NCBI RefSeq assembly: GCF_000317575.1
Contig: NC_019748.1
Coordinates: 2,748,501-2,812,500, forward strand
Length of the DNA stretch: 64,000 bases
Direction: 5' to 3'
Origin: Stanieria cyanosphaera PCC 7437
GTDB lineage: Bacteria > Cyanobacteriota > Cyanobacteriia > Cyanobacteriales > Xenococcaceae
This document shows positions 27,420 to 35,453 of this stretch, in pieces (positions within the stretch are counted from its first letter, which is position 1; the number at the start of each line of letters is the position of its first letter). The notes below the pieces were generated by a model. It saw only the letters and a program-made list of their open reading frames with translations, did not search any database and was not told where the DNA came from. Made by a program: the position numbers and the translations under genes.

Positions 27420-28775
27420 ATGAGTTTTAATTTACCCGTTGAAATTATTAGTATTCTTTTACCTTTTGCTGGTCTGTTTTCTAAAAAGGTTTGGAACTAC
27501 GTTCAAATCATGTTAATTGGTGCGATTTTAGCCACAGGAAAAAGAACTGTAACTTCAATATTAGAAGTGATGGGATTGTCTGCTGAGTCTAACTTCCAGA
27601 ATTATCATCGGGTATTAAATCGTGCAGTTTGGTCAAACCTTCAAGCAAGCAAAATACTACTAACAACCTTAGTCATGACATTTATTCCTTGTGGCATAGT
27701 TGTCTGTGGAATAGACGATACGATAGAACGTCGAAAAGGCAAGAAAATAAAAGCTAAAGGTATTTATCGCGACCCAGTCAGGTCAAGTCATAGTCACTTT
27801 GTTAAGGTTAGTGGTTTACGTTGGTTGTCAATGATGTTGCTTGTGGAAATCCCTTGGGCAAAAAAGGTTTGGGGATTACCGTTTTTTACAACACTAGCTC
27901 CGTCTGAGCGTTATCATCAGCAATTACAACATCGACACAAAAAACTAACTGATTGGGCAAGACAGATGATTTTTCAAGTTAGACGATGGCTTTGGAATCG
28001 AGAACTGGTAGTAGTGGCAGATAGTAGTTTTACCTGTCTAGAATTACTTTCCTCAGTGAGCCAAACTACTTCTACTTCAATGATTACCCGTTTACGCTTG
28101 GATGCTGCTCTTTATGAACCTGCTCCATCAAGACCTACAGGTACTATGGGTCGTCCTCGTCTTAAAGGAACAAGATTGCCTAACTTGGAACAAATTCTCA
28201 TTGATGCTGATACACAATGGTCAAAAATTACACTATCTAATTGGTATGGAGAAGCAAATCGCCCAGTTGAAATGTCAACTGGGGTAGCTGTCTGGTATCA
28301 TACTGGACTACCTGTTGTGCCAATTCGCTGGGTTTTAGTCCGCGACCCTTTAGATAAATTTAGACCACAAGCTCTGTTGTGTACCAATCAAAGATATCAA
28401 TCTCAACAGATTCTTGAATGGTTTTCGCGTCGTTGGCAAATAGAAGTAACTTTTGAAGAAGCTAGAAGACACTTGGGTATGGAAACTCAACGTCAGTGGT
28501 CAGATTTAGCAATTGCACGCACCACCCCTCTTATTTTAGGACTTTTTTCTCTAGTTACTCTTTTGGCTCATCGTTTACAAGCCAATTTTACTTGGACTAC
28601 TAGACAAAAAAGTTGGTATGTTAAATCTCTACCTACTTTTTCTGATGCCTTAGCTTTAGTACGCCGATTTCTGTGGGCTAGCACTTTTTCGATATCATCT
28701 AAACCTACTGACATCATAAAAGTCCCTTGTTCTTTATTCAATCGTTTGAGAGATCTGGCTATTTATGCTGCTTGA
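27420..28775 (+). CDS. IS701-family DDE transposase
   Basis: A 451-residue DDE transposase of the IS701/DDE_5 type. The catalytic acids can be placed at the Asp in CGIDDTIERR, the Asp in VVVADSSFTCLELL and the Glu in WQIEVTFEEARRHLGME, the last being the Y/W-(2)-R/E-like motif of IS4-related enzymes. It catalyses cut-and-paste transposition of the surrounding element. The frame is complete and there is no frameshift, so the element is likely active. The start ATG follows the leader hairpin without an obvious Shine-Dalgarno sequence. Confidence 0.92.
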   Translation: MSFNLPVEIISILLPFAGLFSKKVWNYVQIMLIGAILATGKRTVTSILEVMGLSAESNFQNYHRVLNRAVWSNLQASKILLTTLVMTFIPCGIVVCGIDDTIERRKGKKIKAKGIYRDPVRSSHSHFVKVSGLRWLSMMLLVEIPWAKKVWGLPFFTTLAPSERYHQQLQHRHKKLTDWARQMIFQVRRWLWNRELVVVADSSFTCLELLSSVSQTTSTSMITRLRLDAALYEPAPSRPTGTMGRPRLKGTRLPNLEQILIDADTQWSKITLSNWYGEANRPVEMSTGVAVWYHTGLPVVPIRWVLVRDPLDKFRPQALLCTNQRYQSQQILEWFSRRWQIEVTFEEARRHLGMETQRQWSDLAIARTTPLILGLFSLVTLLAHRLQANFTWTTRQKSWYVKSLPTFSDALALVRRFLWASTFSISSKPTDIIKVPCSLFNRLRDLAIYAA

Positions 28776-28942
28776 TTGGATAAAGTCGAGCTAAGCAATG
28801 AGGCATAAAGGAAGCTACTTTATTGGCTGTATTTGATTTGCTATTTGTAAATTTTTAGCTTAACTAAGGTAATTCTTGAGATTGATGTTACAACCAACCT
28901 AAATATTCTAGAGTGAAAGCATAACCAACTCTGTCCAGACCG

Positions 28943-29239
28943 ATGGAAACTTCATTTCTATCCGTATTTCAAACTGCTAATTTGCGTCAAAGAAAAGTAG
29001 CTTATTCAAAATGGCATCGTTATCAATCGAAATGCTACATTCTTAGGACTCAAATGGGATTTGAACAGGTTAATGATTCTCGTCCTGTTGTTTGTCGTGG
29101 TTGTCTCAATTATCACGGTCAAGTATACGGTAATACTCGCGAAACACGAACCCGTTTAATCTGCGGTTTTCATCCCTACGGTTGGTTAGATTCTTCTCCT
29201 TGTCCTAATTGGGAAGGAAACGAACCAGTAAATGATTAA
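28943..29239 (+). CDS. small Cys-rich conserved cyanobacterial protein
   Basis: A 98-residue basic protein with a Cys/His-rich C-terminal half: VVCRGCLNYHGQVYG, then RLICGFHPYGW and SPCPNWEG. The spacing CxxC...H...C...H...C suggests a zinc or other metal site, which is inference. The N-terminal half (RQRKVAYSKWHRYQSK) is strongly basic. No known family name could be recalled. It stands alone between the IS element and the DUF3082 gene. There is no signal peptide, so it should be cytoplasmic. Confidence 0.6.
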   Translation: METSFLSVFQTANLRQRKVAYSKWHRYQSKCYILRTQMGFEQVNDSRPVVCRGCLNYHGQVYGNTRETRTRLICGFHPYGWLDSSPCPNWEGNEPVND

Positions 29240-29338
29240 AATATCACGAATTTTTGCTAAAAAAGCGGTCGAAGACTAATTAATCGAGATATTCTAAAAA
29301 GACATAACCTATTCTTAAATTATTATATTAACTAAACT

Positions 29339-29671
29339 ATGAGTCAAACTAAACCACAAAAACAACCATCCGATCTAAATACTAAATCCTCTGCCAAGAA
29401 AGCTACACCAATCCGTTGTTTTTTTGGAACTGTTGTTTCGGGAGGACTAGCTTTTGGATTGTATTCTTTAATGTCCTCAATTGTCCAAACCTATGCAACT
29501 AAGCCTGTAGTTGCTGATAATTTACTTGTACTAAGAATTACTGTGGCAGTTAGAACTTTAGTGATTGGAGTTGCTGCTTTGGGTGCAGGGGTTTTTGCTT
29601 TTGTTGCCCTAGGTTTGATGTTGTTAGGAATTCAACTAACTATTCAAAGTCTTAAAGAGGTTAGTAGTTAA
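29339..29671 (+). CDS. DUF3082-family membrane protein
   Basis: A 110-residue protein with a hydrophilic N-terminus (about 1-28) and two membrane helices: FGTVVSGGLAFGLYSLMSSI and AALGAGVFAFVALGLMLLGI. Between them lies VQTYATKP...NLLVLRITVAVRTLV. The pattern matches DUF3082 proteins found in cyanobacteria and plastids, whose function is unknown. It probably sits in the thylakoid or plasma membrane. An IS200/IS605-like remnant begins within a few bases of its stop codon. Confidence 0.75.
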   Translation: MSQTKPQKQPSDLNTKSSAKKATPIRCFFGTVVSGGLAFGLYSLMSSIVQTYATKPVVADNLLVLRITVAVRTLVIGVAALGAGVFAFVALGLMLLGIQLTIQSLKEVSS

Positions 29672-29673
29672 TA

Positions 29674-30180
29674 CTGTTTCGTGACCTCCTTCGGACACCG
29701 AATCAAAGATTACGGTGCCGGCTTCCCTAGACTCACGACTAGGTTTTCCTGGTTATTTCCATTTCTGGTTTTCCACCACTTACCTAGATATGAAACAACA
29801 AGTTACTTCATATCCCCGGCAGACCGATTGCCCAGGCAGTTTCCATTCCCCACAGTCCATGGGTACAGCGTATCATTATGCATCCTTCCTGTCGGCAAAC
29901 ATTTTACGCAACCACCGAGCCTCCAATCGAGACTATTTCTTGGTTGCAACCCCCTATGTTTGATTTTCAAGGTTCTGCCAGTATTAGGTTTTTGTTTTTC
30001 GGTGTTCGGTTACTGGCAACCCATTCACACGCTTGCTACTTATTATAGAACAGCTAGAACTACTGGTAGATAAAGATATTATATCAAATTTGTCAACTAT
30101 GACCGATAAACCTCGCCCGCCTATCCATCCCGTCTCCTATTCCTAACGGAATAAGGAGCGGGGCTTTCGGCGGATTAAGC
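29674..30180 (-). mobile_element. apparently non-autonomous IS200/IS605-like (tnpB/omega-RNA) remnant
   Basis: This 500-bp block is GC-richer than its surroundings and has no credible gene in any frame. Read on the - strand it starts with a strong hairpin (CTCCTTATTCC / GGAATAGGAG, 30133-30157) set in GC-rich arms, like the left end of IS200/IS605 elements. It ends with a segment whose conceptual translation (NQENLVVSLGKPAP, PKEVTKQY) resembles the tail of cyanobacterial TnpB genes, with the structured bases GCCGGCACCG and GTCCGAAGGAGGTCACG. That tail is where omega RNA is encoded in TnpB elements. No transposase is present. It is probably a deletion derivative mobilised in trans. The call rests on remembered similarity and is moderate. 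Confidence 0.5.
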
Positions 30181-30352
30181 TAAAAAGTCAAAAACTGAAA
30201 TAACTATTTGATAAGTTTTAATAGTAGCTTTATTGATATCTATATTAATTAAAAAGATATTAATAAAATATTTGCGGTGTTATAAGCTACTATTTTTTCA
30301 AATTTATAACATTAATATAGTTTGACGCAGAGGCACGAAAGTCCAATTCCGT

Positions 30353-30496
30353 GCTTATTCCGCAGCACAATTATATTTACCTTCAAAAAACTTAGCTTCG
30401 ATTAATCGCAATGCAGAAGACAACAGAAGAAAAATAGAAATACGTTTTATTCCTCAAAGCCTGCGTTCACTGGCGTTCCCCAGTCAATCCAATTGA
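30353..30496 (+). pseudogene. possible OmpA C-terminal domain relic
   Basis: In this frame the translation NLASINRNAEDNRRKIEIRF resembles the end of OmpA/MotB-type peptidoglycan-binding domains, where NRRIEIRF is conserved. There is no start codon, ribosome binding site or upstream domain, and the frame opens only at a stop at 30323. It is likely a decayed fragment. The rest of the spacer between 30181 and 30763 is AT-rich with no supported gene. Confidence 0.35.
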
Positions 30497-30763
30497 ATTT
30501 AATTAATTATGTAATTTCTTGGTTAAAAGAGAATGGAGTTTGTGCAACATTGAAACAACTCAGTACTCAAAGAACAGGTTCGTTTGCGCACACCTTTTTC
30601 ATTATTTATATATTACCATGTCAAGATTATTTGTCAATAACAATATTTTTTTTATTGAAAAATTAAATTTCTCAGCCATCTGCATAAACTCAAATTAACC
30701 AACGTATAGAGTCAGTGAAAGGAAAACAACAACAACACAAACTCAAATCAAAACTATATCAAC

Positions 30764-31093
30764 ATGAAAAAATCCGTTTTAATCATTTCCACCATCGCTT
30801 TAGCTCTTTCTCCTGTAGCTGCCTTTGCCCAACAAGCACAAAACAATGTTCAAGCTGGTTCTAACAGCGCAGTTACCCATGGAGTAGGGAACTACACTAA
30901 CCAAGGTGTTTATAACGACTTAAACCAAACTCAAGTTGGTGCAGATGGTTATGGAATCGATCCTCAAATTCAAAACTCAGTACAAGCTGGTCAAAACCAA
31001 TCCTACACTGATGGTTATTACAATACTACTAATCAAGGTGTTTACAACAGTGCAGACCAAACTCAAGTTGATATCCCTGCATATCCTCATTAA
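30764..31093 (+). CDS. secreted two-repeat protein, curlin-like spacing
   Basis: A 109-residue protein with a clear signal peptide (SVLIISTIALALSPVAAFAQQ, cleavage near residue 22). The mature 87 residues are almost entirely two copies of a unit of about 36-38 residues. The unit begins QNxVQAGxN and ends YxNxxNQGVYNxxxQTQV, so QNNVQAGSNSAV aligns with QNSVQAGQNQSY. The Gln/Asn/Gly-rich repeating pattern recalls curlin repeats, which stack into amyloid, but a real curlin match is not established. Likely extracellular or periplasmic. It has its own terminator and no obvious operon partners. Confidence 0.65.
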   Translation: MKKSVLIISTIALALSPVAAFAQQAQNNVQAGSNSAVTHGVGNYTNQGVYNDLNQTQVGADGYGIDPQIQNSVQAGQNQSYTDGYYNTTNQGVYNSADQTQVDIPAYPH

Positions 31094-31132
31094 TAATTAC
31101 TAAACTAAAACTACTCCAAAACGACAGATTAA

Positions 31133-31165
31133 GGTTCTGAATGACCTCAGAACCCTTTTTTTTAT
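31133..31165 (+). terminator. Rho-independent terminator of the 30764 gene
   Basis: GGTTCTGA / TCAGAACC makes an 8-bp perfect stem around ATGACC, followed by a run of Ts from 31155. The rest of the spacer to 31411 is AT-rich and carries the leader of the next gene. Confidence 0.85.
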
Positions 31166-31398
31166 TTAAAAAAAAGTCTTATTTTTTTACCTTAACTATT
31201 TTTGATTAAATCTTTTGATCAAAAAGTTCTATTATAAAATTACTAGGCGTAATAACTTTGATTTGATTTTAAAATTTAGTCTTATTAATTTATTCATAAA
31301 TATTTTGAAGTAAATTAAATCAATTTTGTAATTGTCTGCATAAACAAACTTAGCTCAACCTACTTACTTAATAATTGAAGAGAAACACAAACAACAAC

Positions 31399-31412
31399 TG
31401 AGGTAAGTAAAA
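31399..31412 (+). promoter_or_regulatory. Shine-Dalgarno region complementary to the 3' UTR (paralogue B)
   Basis: TGAGGTAAGTAAAA, covering the ribosome binding site and the first base of the start codon, is the exact 14-base reverse complement of TTTTACTTACCTCA at 31877-31890, just before the terminator. Pairing would close the mRNA into a loop and mask GAGG. Confidence 0.6.
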
Positions 31413-31864
31413 TGAAACAAACTAATCAAAAAATAACTGCTACCGTAGCTTTAGCTTTAACTATCGGTGCTTCTACTCTAACTATTCCTAAACCTGCGGA
31501 GGCACAAATTTTAGAGCTAGCAACTGGTGCGCTCAATGCTTTATTTAATCGACCACCAAAACCGATTCCTAATCAAAACTATGCTTTTGGTACAAGTAAC
31601 CTCAACGGCAATAACTTCAACTTCTGTCTTTTCCCCTGTACCCCTGGCATTGGTCAACCTTCTATTCCACAAGCTATTAGACCAACAGTACCATCAACAG
31701 GTGTAATGCCTTCTTCAGGTTCAGTTGTACCTTCTGGAGTACCTGGAGTTGTACCCCCTGGAGTTACACCTTCTGGAGTACCTCCTCAAACAGTACAACC
31801 AACTCCTCCTCGTCCAACCGTCGTTATTCCTCCGATTAAACTACCGATAAATCTTCCTTTTTAA
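31412..31864 (+). CDS. secreted Pro-rich cyanobacterial protein, paralogue B
   Basis: A 150-residue paralogue of the protein at 18043-18597. It has a signal peptide (TATVALALTIGAST...PAEAQ, cleavage near residue 32), then ILELATGALNALFNRPPKP and the Cys pair CLFPCTPG. A shorter PSGVPGVVPPG-type Pro/Gly region follows, and the C-terminus is PTVVIPPIKLPINLPF. The Pro-rich region differs in length between the copies, as expected of slippage. Both ends of the protein and both untranslated regions are better conserved than the middle. Function is unknown; export is likely. Confidence 0.75.
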   Translation: MKQTNQKITATVALALTIGASTLTIPKPAEAQILELATGALNALFNRPPKPIPNQNYAFGTSNLNGNNFNFCLFPCTPGIGQPSIPQAIRPTVPSTGVMPSSGSVVPSGVPGVVPPGVTPSGVPPQTVQPTPPRPTVVIPPIKLPINLPF

Positions 31865-31876
31865 TTTATCTTATTC

Positions 31877-31930
31877 TTTTACTTACCTCAATGCGCTACT
31901 TGCTCTTACTGTTAGTAGCGTATTTTTTTT
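31877..31930 (+). terminator. terminator with SD-complementary leader (paralogue B)
   Basis: TTTTACTTACCTCA (31877-31890) runs directly into the stem ATGCGCTACT / AGTAGCGTAT (31891-31923) and a T tract. The same order, with near-identical sequence, occurs at 18813-18864 after paralogue A. Confidence 0.8.
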
Positions 31931-32022
31931 GCTCACAAAAACGAAGAGTTGAACTAAAAAAATCTTCAAACCCTTCAAGCAACCAATATAATCCTATTTT
32001 ATGGCGTTTGTAGCGATTAATT

Positions 32023-33258
32023 ATGGCAACACTCAACAGTAACTATCTCAAACTCAAAGCAGGTTATTTATTTCCCGAAATTGCAAGAAGAGTAAATATA
32101 TTTGCAGAAGCTAATCCCGAAGCACAAATTATTAAACTAGGGATTGGAGATGTCACCGAACCTTTACCAGAAGCTTGTCGGACTGCGATGATTAAAGCAG
32201 TAGAAGACATGGGCGATCGCGCTACTTTCCACGGCTATGGCCCAGAACAAGGTTATCTTTGGTTAAGAGAGAAAATTGCTGCTGGTGATTTTCAGTCTAG
32301 AGGTTGCGACATCGATGCCTCGGAAATTTTTATTTCTGATGGTTCTAAATGCGACTGTGGTAATATCTTGGATATTTTTGGTAAAGATAATACCATTGCG
32401 GTAACTGACCCTGTTTACCCTGTTTATGTTGACACTAACGTGATGGCAGGTCATACAGGAGAAGCTAATGAACAAGGTGAGTACGAAGGCTTAATTTATT
32501 TGCCAATTTCTGCGGAAAATAACTTTACTGCCCAAATTCCCGACCAAAAAGTCGATTTGATCTATCTTTGTTTCCCCAATAACCCTACAGGTGCAACAGC
32601 GACGAAAGAACATTTGCAAGCTTGGGTAGACTATGCCAAAGCTAACGGCTCAATTATTTTATTTGATGCTGCTTACGAAGCATTTATTAGCGATCCTCAA
32701 CTTCCCCATTCGATCTTTGAAATTGAAGGAGCAAAAGATTGTGCCATTGAATTTCGTTCTTTTTCAAAAAATGCAGGGTTTACAGGAACACGTTGTGCAT
32801 TTACAGTTGTACCCAAAAACTTGACTGCTAAAGCTGCTGATGGCTCTGAAGTAGAACTGTGGAAGTTATGGAATCGTCGTCAAGCGACCAAGTTTAACGG
32901 TGTCTCTTATATTGTACAAAGAGGTGCAGAAGCAGTTTATTCTGAAGCAGGACAAGCGCAAATCAAAGCTTTAATCAGTTTTTACCTCGAAAACGCCAAA
33001 ATCATTTGTGACAAGCTAACCGAAGCAGGATTGGCTGTTTACGGTGGTGTTAATGCTCCCTATGTCTGGGTACAAACTCCCAATGGTTTATCTAGTTGGG
33101 ATTTCTTTGATAAGTTGCTTTACACTACTAATGTAGTTGGTACACCTGGTTCTGGTTTTGGGGCTGCTGGTGAAGGTTATTTCCGTATCTCTGCATTCAA
33201 TAGTAGAGCTAATGTTGAAGAAGCAATGAAACGGATTACTGATAACCTTAAAATTTAA
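32023..33258 (+). CDS. dapL: LL-diaminopimelate aminotransferase
   Basis: A 411-residue PLP-dependent class I aminotransferase that makes LL-diaminopimelate directly from tetrahydrodipicolinate, supplying lysine and peptidoglycan synthesis in cyanobacteria and plants. The start [20 protein letters not shown] is diagnostic of DapL. The PLP Lys lies in [17 protein letters not shown], and the substrate/PLP-binding segments [14 protein letters not shown] and DAAYEAFI are intact. The C-terminus [20 protein letters not shown] is normal. It is a stand-alone gene in the cytoplasmic pathway. Confidence 0.97.
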   Translation: MATLNSNYLKLKAGYLFPEIARRVNIFAEANPEAQIIKLGIGDVTEPLPEACRTAMIKAVEDMGDRATFHGYGPEQGYLWLREKIAAGDFQSRGCDIDASEIFISDGSKCDCGNILDIFGKDNTIAVTDPVYPVYVDTNVMAGHTGEANEQGEYEGLIYLPISAENNFTAQIPDQKVDLIYLCFPNNPTGATATKEHLQAWVDYAKANGSIILFDAAYEAFISDPQLPHSIFEIEGAKDCAIEFRSFSKNAGFTGTRCAFTVVPKNLTAKAADGSEVELWKLWNRRQATKFNGVSYIVQRGAEAVYSEAGQAQIKALISFYLENAKIICDKLTEAGLAVYGGVNAPYVWVQTPNGLSSWDFFDKLLYTTNVVGTPGSGFGAAGEGYFRISAFNSRANVEEAMKRITDNLKI

Positions 33259-33357
33259 ATTAAAAATAGAAGGATGAGGAGTAAAGAGTCTGCAATTTTC
33301 CTCATCTTTCGTTCTTAAGCAATAACTTGGTTATTTAAATTCAAGAATTTAATTAAA

Positions 33358-34041
33358 ATGACTCTGGAATTACCACCCATTCGCGATCGCAATTTATTCA
33401 ATCATGCTCTTACTCATCGTTCCTATCTTAATGAACATCATGAAGCGACACAACACAATGAACGTTTAGAATTTTTGGGCGATGCTGTATTGGGTTTTTT
33501 GGTTGGGGAATTGCTTTATAAAAAATATCCAGAGATGAGCGAAGCTCAATTAACTCGTTTGCGGTCTAAATTAGTAGATGAAACTCAATTAGGTAAACTC
33601 GGTCAACAATTGGGTTTGGGTAAATTGATGCGTTTAGGTAGAGGAGCGCAAAAAGATAAAGGTAGAGAAAATCCTTCTTTACTCAATGATACTTTTGAAG
33701 CGATTATTGGAGCTTATTTTCTCGATGCAGGAATTGATGCTGTTCGTGCTTACATTCAACCTATATTTATTCGTTTGGCAGAACAAATAGTTACCACACA
33801 AAGCAAAACCACTAAATCAACTTTTGTAGATAGTAAAAATCAATTACAACAATGGGCTTTAGCTCATCAAGGAGAAAATCCTGTTTATCAAATTATTGCT
33901 GAAGTTGGACCTCCTCACGCCAAAGAATTTACTGCTCAAGTTTCAATCAAAGGAGTAGTATATGGTCAGGGGAAAGGTCATCGTAAACAGGAAGCTCAAA
34001 AACAAGCAGCCGAAGCTGCTTTGAAGCAGTTAGACGCTTAA
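33358..34041 (+). CDS. rnc: ribonuclease III
   Basis: A 227-residue RNase III. The catalytic signature is NERLEFLGDAVLGFLVGELL, and the second metal-binding segment is LLNDTFEAIIGAYFLDAG. A C-terminal double-stranded RNA-binding domain (about 155-225) includes GPPHAKEFTAQVSIKG and HRKQEAQKQAAEAAL. It processes rRNA precursors and structured mRNAs. The ATG start gives a slightly short but complete N-terminus. It lies about 100 bases downstream of dapL. Confidence 0.97.
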   Translation: MTLELPPIRDRNLFNHALTHRSYLNEHHEATQHNERLEFLGDAVLGFLVGELLYKKYPEMSEAQLTRLRSKLVDETQLGKLGQQLGLGKLMRLGRGAQKDKGRENPSLLNDTFEAIIGAYFLDAGIDAVRAYIQPIFIRLAEQIVTTQSKTTKSTFVDSKNQLQQWALAHQGENPVYQIIAEVGPPHAKEFTAQVSIKGVVYGQGKGHRKQEAQKQAAEAALKQLDA

Positions 34042-34254
34042 TATGACAAAGCCTACGCCAAACCTAGTTTAAACATCGAATAACTTTGTCTGGAGCCTTT
34101 TAAAGATTGAAGTGTGAACTAATAACCAACCATACTGATAATCCTGAGATTATTGTGTTGTTTTAAGTCGATTTCATGAACTTTTTTAACGCATCATCGT
34201 AATACTGAAAATGGCTACCCTTCCTTGCTTACAATGTAGTCTTAAGTTTTTCTA

Positions 34255-34289
34255 TATACTTTGGCATTCTCTAGAGAGGAAAACCAAAT
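34255..34289 (+). promoter_or_regulatory. probable psaL promoter -10 and ribosome binding site
   Basis: TATACT at 34255-34260 is a good -10 box 30 bases before the psaL start, and AGAGGAAAA before the ATG is the ribosome binding site. TTACAA (34230-34235) upstream resembles half of an HLR1/RpaB element, as seen on photosystem I genes; a full HLR1 pair is not clear. Confidence 0.45.
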
Positions 34290-34769
34290 ATGCCCAAACC
34301 TTTTACTCAAGTAGTAAAACCTTATAATGACGATCCTTTTATCGGTCATTTATCAACTCCAATTTCTGATTCTGATTTTGTCAGAACCTATATTAGGAAT
34401 TTACCAGGATACCGTCGCGGACTTTCTCCTCTTCTACGTGGTTTAGAAGTAGGATTAGCTCATGGTTATTTTTTAGCAGGTCCTTGGACTGTCTTTGGTC
34501 CCCTGAGAGATTCTGAAGTTGCTAGTCTTGGCGGTTTAATTTGTGCTTTAGCTCTAGTTTTAATTGGTACTGCTTGTCTCTCTGTGTATGGTATCGTTTC
34601 CTTCCAAGGCAAACCTACTAATAGCGAAGACTCTCTTCAATCTTCTGAAGGTTGGAGTCAGTTTTCTGCTGGTTTCTTCCTTGGTGGTACTGGTGGCGCA
34701 TTTGTCGCTTACTTCCTATTGCAGAATTTTGACGTTATCAATGGTATCCTTAGCGGTACTTTTAACTAA
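34290..34769 (+). CDS. psaL: photosystem I reaction centre subunit XI
   Basis: A 159-residue thylakoid protein required for photosystem I trimer or tetramer formation. The N-terminus VVKPYNDDPFIGHLSTPISDS is diagnostic. The membrane helices are ALALVLIGTACLSVYGIVSF, GGTGGAFVAYFLL and a central segment after SPLLRGLEVGLAHGYFL, which carries chlorophyll ligands. psaI follows 43 bases downstream on the same strand, as in many cyanobacteria. Length and motifs are normal. Confidence 0.98.
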   Translation: MPKPFTQVVKPYNDDPFIGHLSTPISDSDFVRTYIRNLPGYRRGLSPLLRGLEVGLAHGYFLAGPWTVFGPLRDSEVASLGGLICALALVLIGTACLSVYGIVSFQGKPTNSEDSLQSSEGWSQFSAGFFLGGTGGAFVAYFLLQNFDVINGILSGTFN

Positions 34770-34812
34770 CTAAATAATTGCACTAAAACATAAAAAGAGG
34801 AGAATCAATGTT

Positions 34813-34929
34813 ATGACAGGTACTTACGCTGCTGCTTATTTACCCTGGATTTTCATCCCTGTTATTTGCTGGCTCATGCCTGCTGTGGTAATGGGACTTC
34901 TGTTTATTTATATCGAAAGCGAGATTTAA
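34813..34929 (+). CDS. psaI: photosystem I subunit VIII
   Basis: A 38-residue single-helix protein, [18 protein letters not shown] in its first half and [12 protein letters not shown] at its end, matching PsaI. The ATG at 34813 is used; an earlier ATG at 34808 runs into a stop after one codon. AGAGGAG upstream is a strong ribosome binding site. It contacts PsaL in the photosystem I oligomer interface and should share the psaL transcript. Confidence 0.95.
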   Translation: MTGTYAAAYLPWIFIPVICWLMPAVVMGLLFIYIESEI

Positions 34930-34983
34930 AAGCGACTAAATCAAGCTGGATTAAGATGATCATCCCTAGTTATTGAATTATCT

Positions 34984-35016
34984 AAGCTCCACCTACTTTA
35001 GGTTTGGAGCTTTTTT
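34984..35016 (+). terminator. psaLI terminator
   Basis: AAGCTCCACCTA / TAGGTTTGGAGCTT forms a long stem with a CTT loop, followed by a run of Ts, 55 bases after the psaI stop. Confidence 0.88.
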
Positions 35017-35033
35017 AACCAAGCTAGTTAAGG

Positions 35034-35258
35034 TTAATTGGACTCAAAATCTTCAATTTGATCGAGTCGAATTACCGTATCATCGCTTAATTTACACCAA
35101 TCTGCACCATCCGCAGCATATACATCTACTATCTTTCCTCTAGCTTTTGCCCATTGACCATTTTCCTGTTTGTAAGTTAGGGAACATTCTTGCTTGAGAG
35201 TTGCGATCGCTTCTAAATGGTCGTATAATTCACAGCTTACAGGGGTGTAATTACTCAT
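35034..35258 (-). CDS. Rof (Rho-binding antiterminator)-like protein
   Basis: A 74-residue protein that resembles E. coli Rof/YaeO. It begins MSNYTPVSCELYDHLEAIA (compare YxPIxCxxYDxLE), has the central LTYKQENGQWAKARGKIVD and ends with DDTVIRLDQIEDFES (compare RLDxIxSF). Rof binds the Rho termination factor and blocks it. Cyanobacteria are thought to lack Rho, so the partner here is a puzzle. The internal ATG at 35258 is preferred over one 15 codons upstream, because AAAGGA lies in front of it and the family starts here. The upstream extension is lysine/isoleucine-rich and not family-like. Confidence 0.65.
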   Translation of the reverse strand: MSNYTPVSCELYDHLEAIATLKQECSLTYKQENGQWAKARGKIVDVYAADGADWCKLSDDTVIRLDQIEDFESN

Positions 35259-35453
35259 GAACTTTTTCCTTTGGTATATTATTATTTTTTCGATTTTATA
35301 CAATTAGGCTGGACCAAAGCGTCTATACAAAGTCAATCAATTTAGTCGTTCAATAGTTATAATTTATCGCTGAAGAAGTCTTTGTTTTAAGAATCAGCGC
35401 ATTTCTTTAAACAGCAAAAAACCTCATCAACTTACCAAGGTTAATATTAATAT

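Larger units (their letters stand above)
27340..28790 (+). mobile_element. complete IS701-type insertion sequence
   Basis: Inverted ends GCTCGACTTTATCCA (27340-27354) and TGGATAAAGTCGAG (28777-28790) bracket a single intact transposase gene. The element is flanked on both sides by CTAA (27336-27339 and 28791-28794), a 4-bp target duplication matching the YTAR target reported for the IS701 family. The element is about 1.45 kb. The perfect duplication and open transposase frame indicate a recent insertion. It sits just upstream of crtD, on the opposite strand. Confidence 0.9.

Noticed and set aside
29681-30073. 130-residue and 82-residue open frames on the + strand
   Set aside because: Their composition is not protein-like, there is no ribosome binding site, and they lie in a mobile-element remnant that reads the other way.
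29674-30180. Group II intron, RNase P RNA or tmRNA
   Set aside because: No domain V, GAGGAAAGTCC or tRNA-like ends could be found; the hairpin end and TnpB-like tail fit an IS200/IS605 remnant better.
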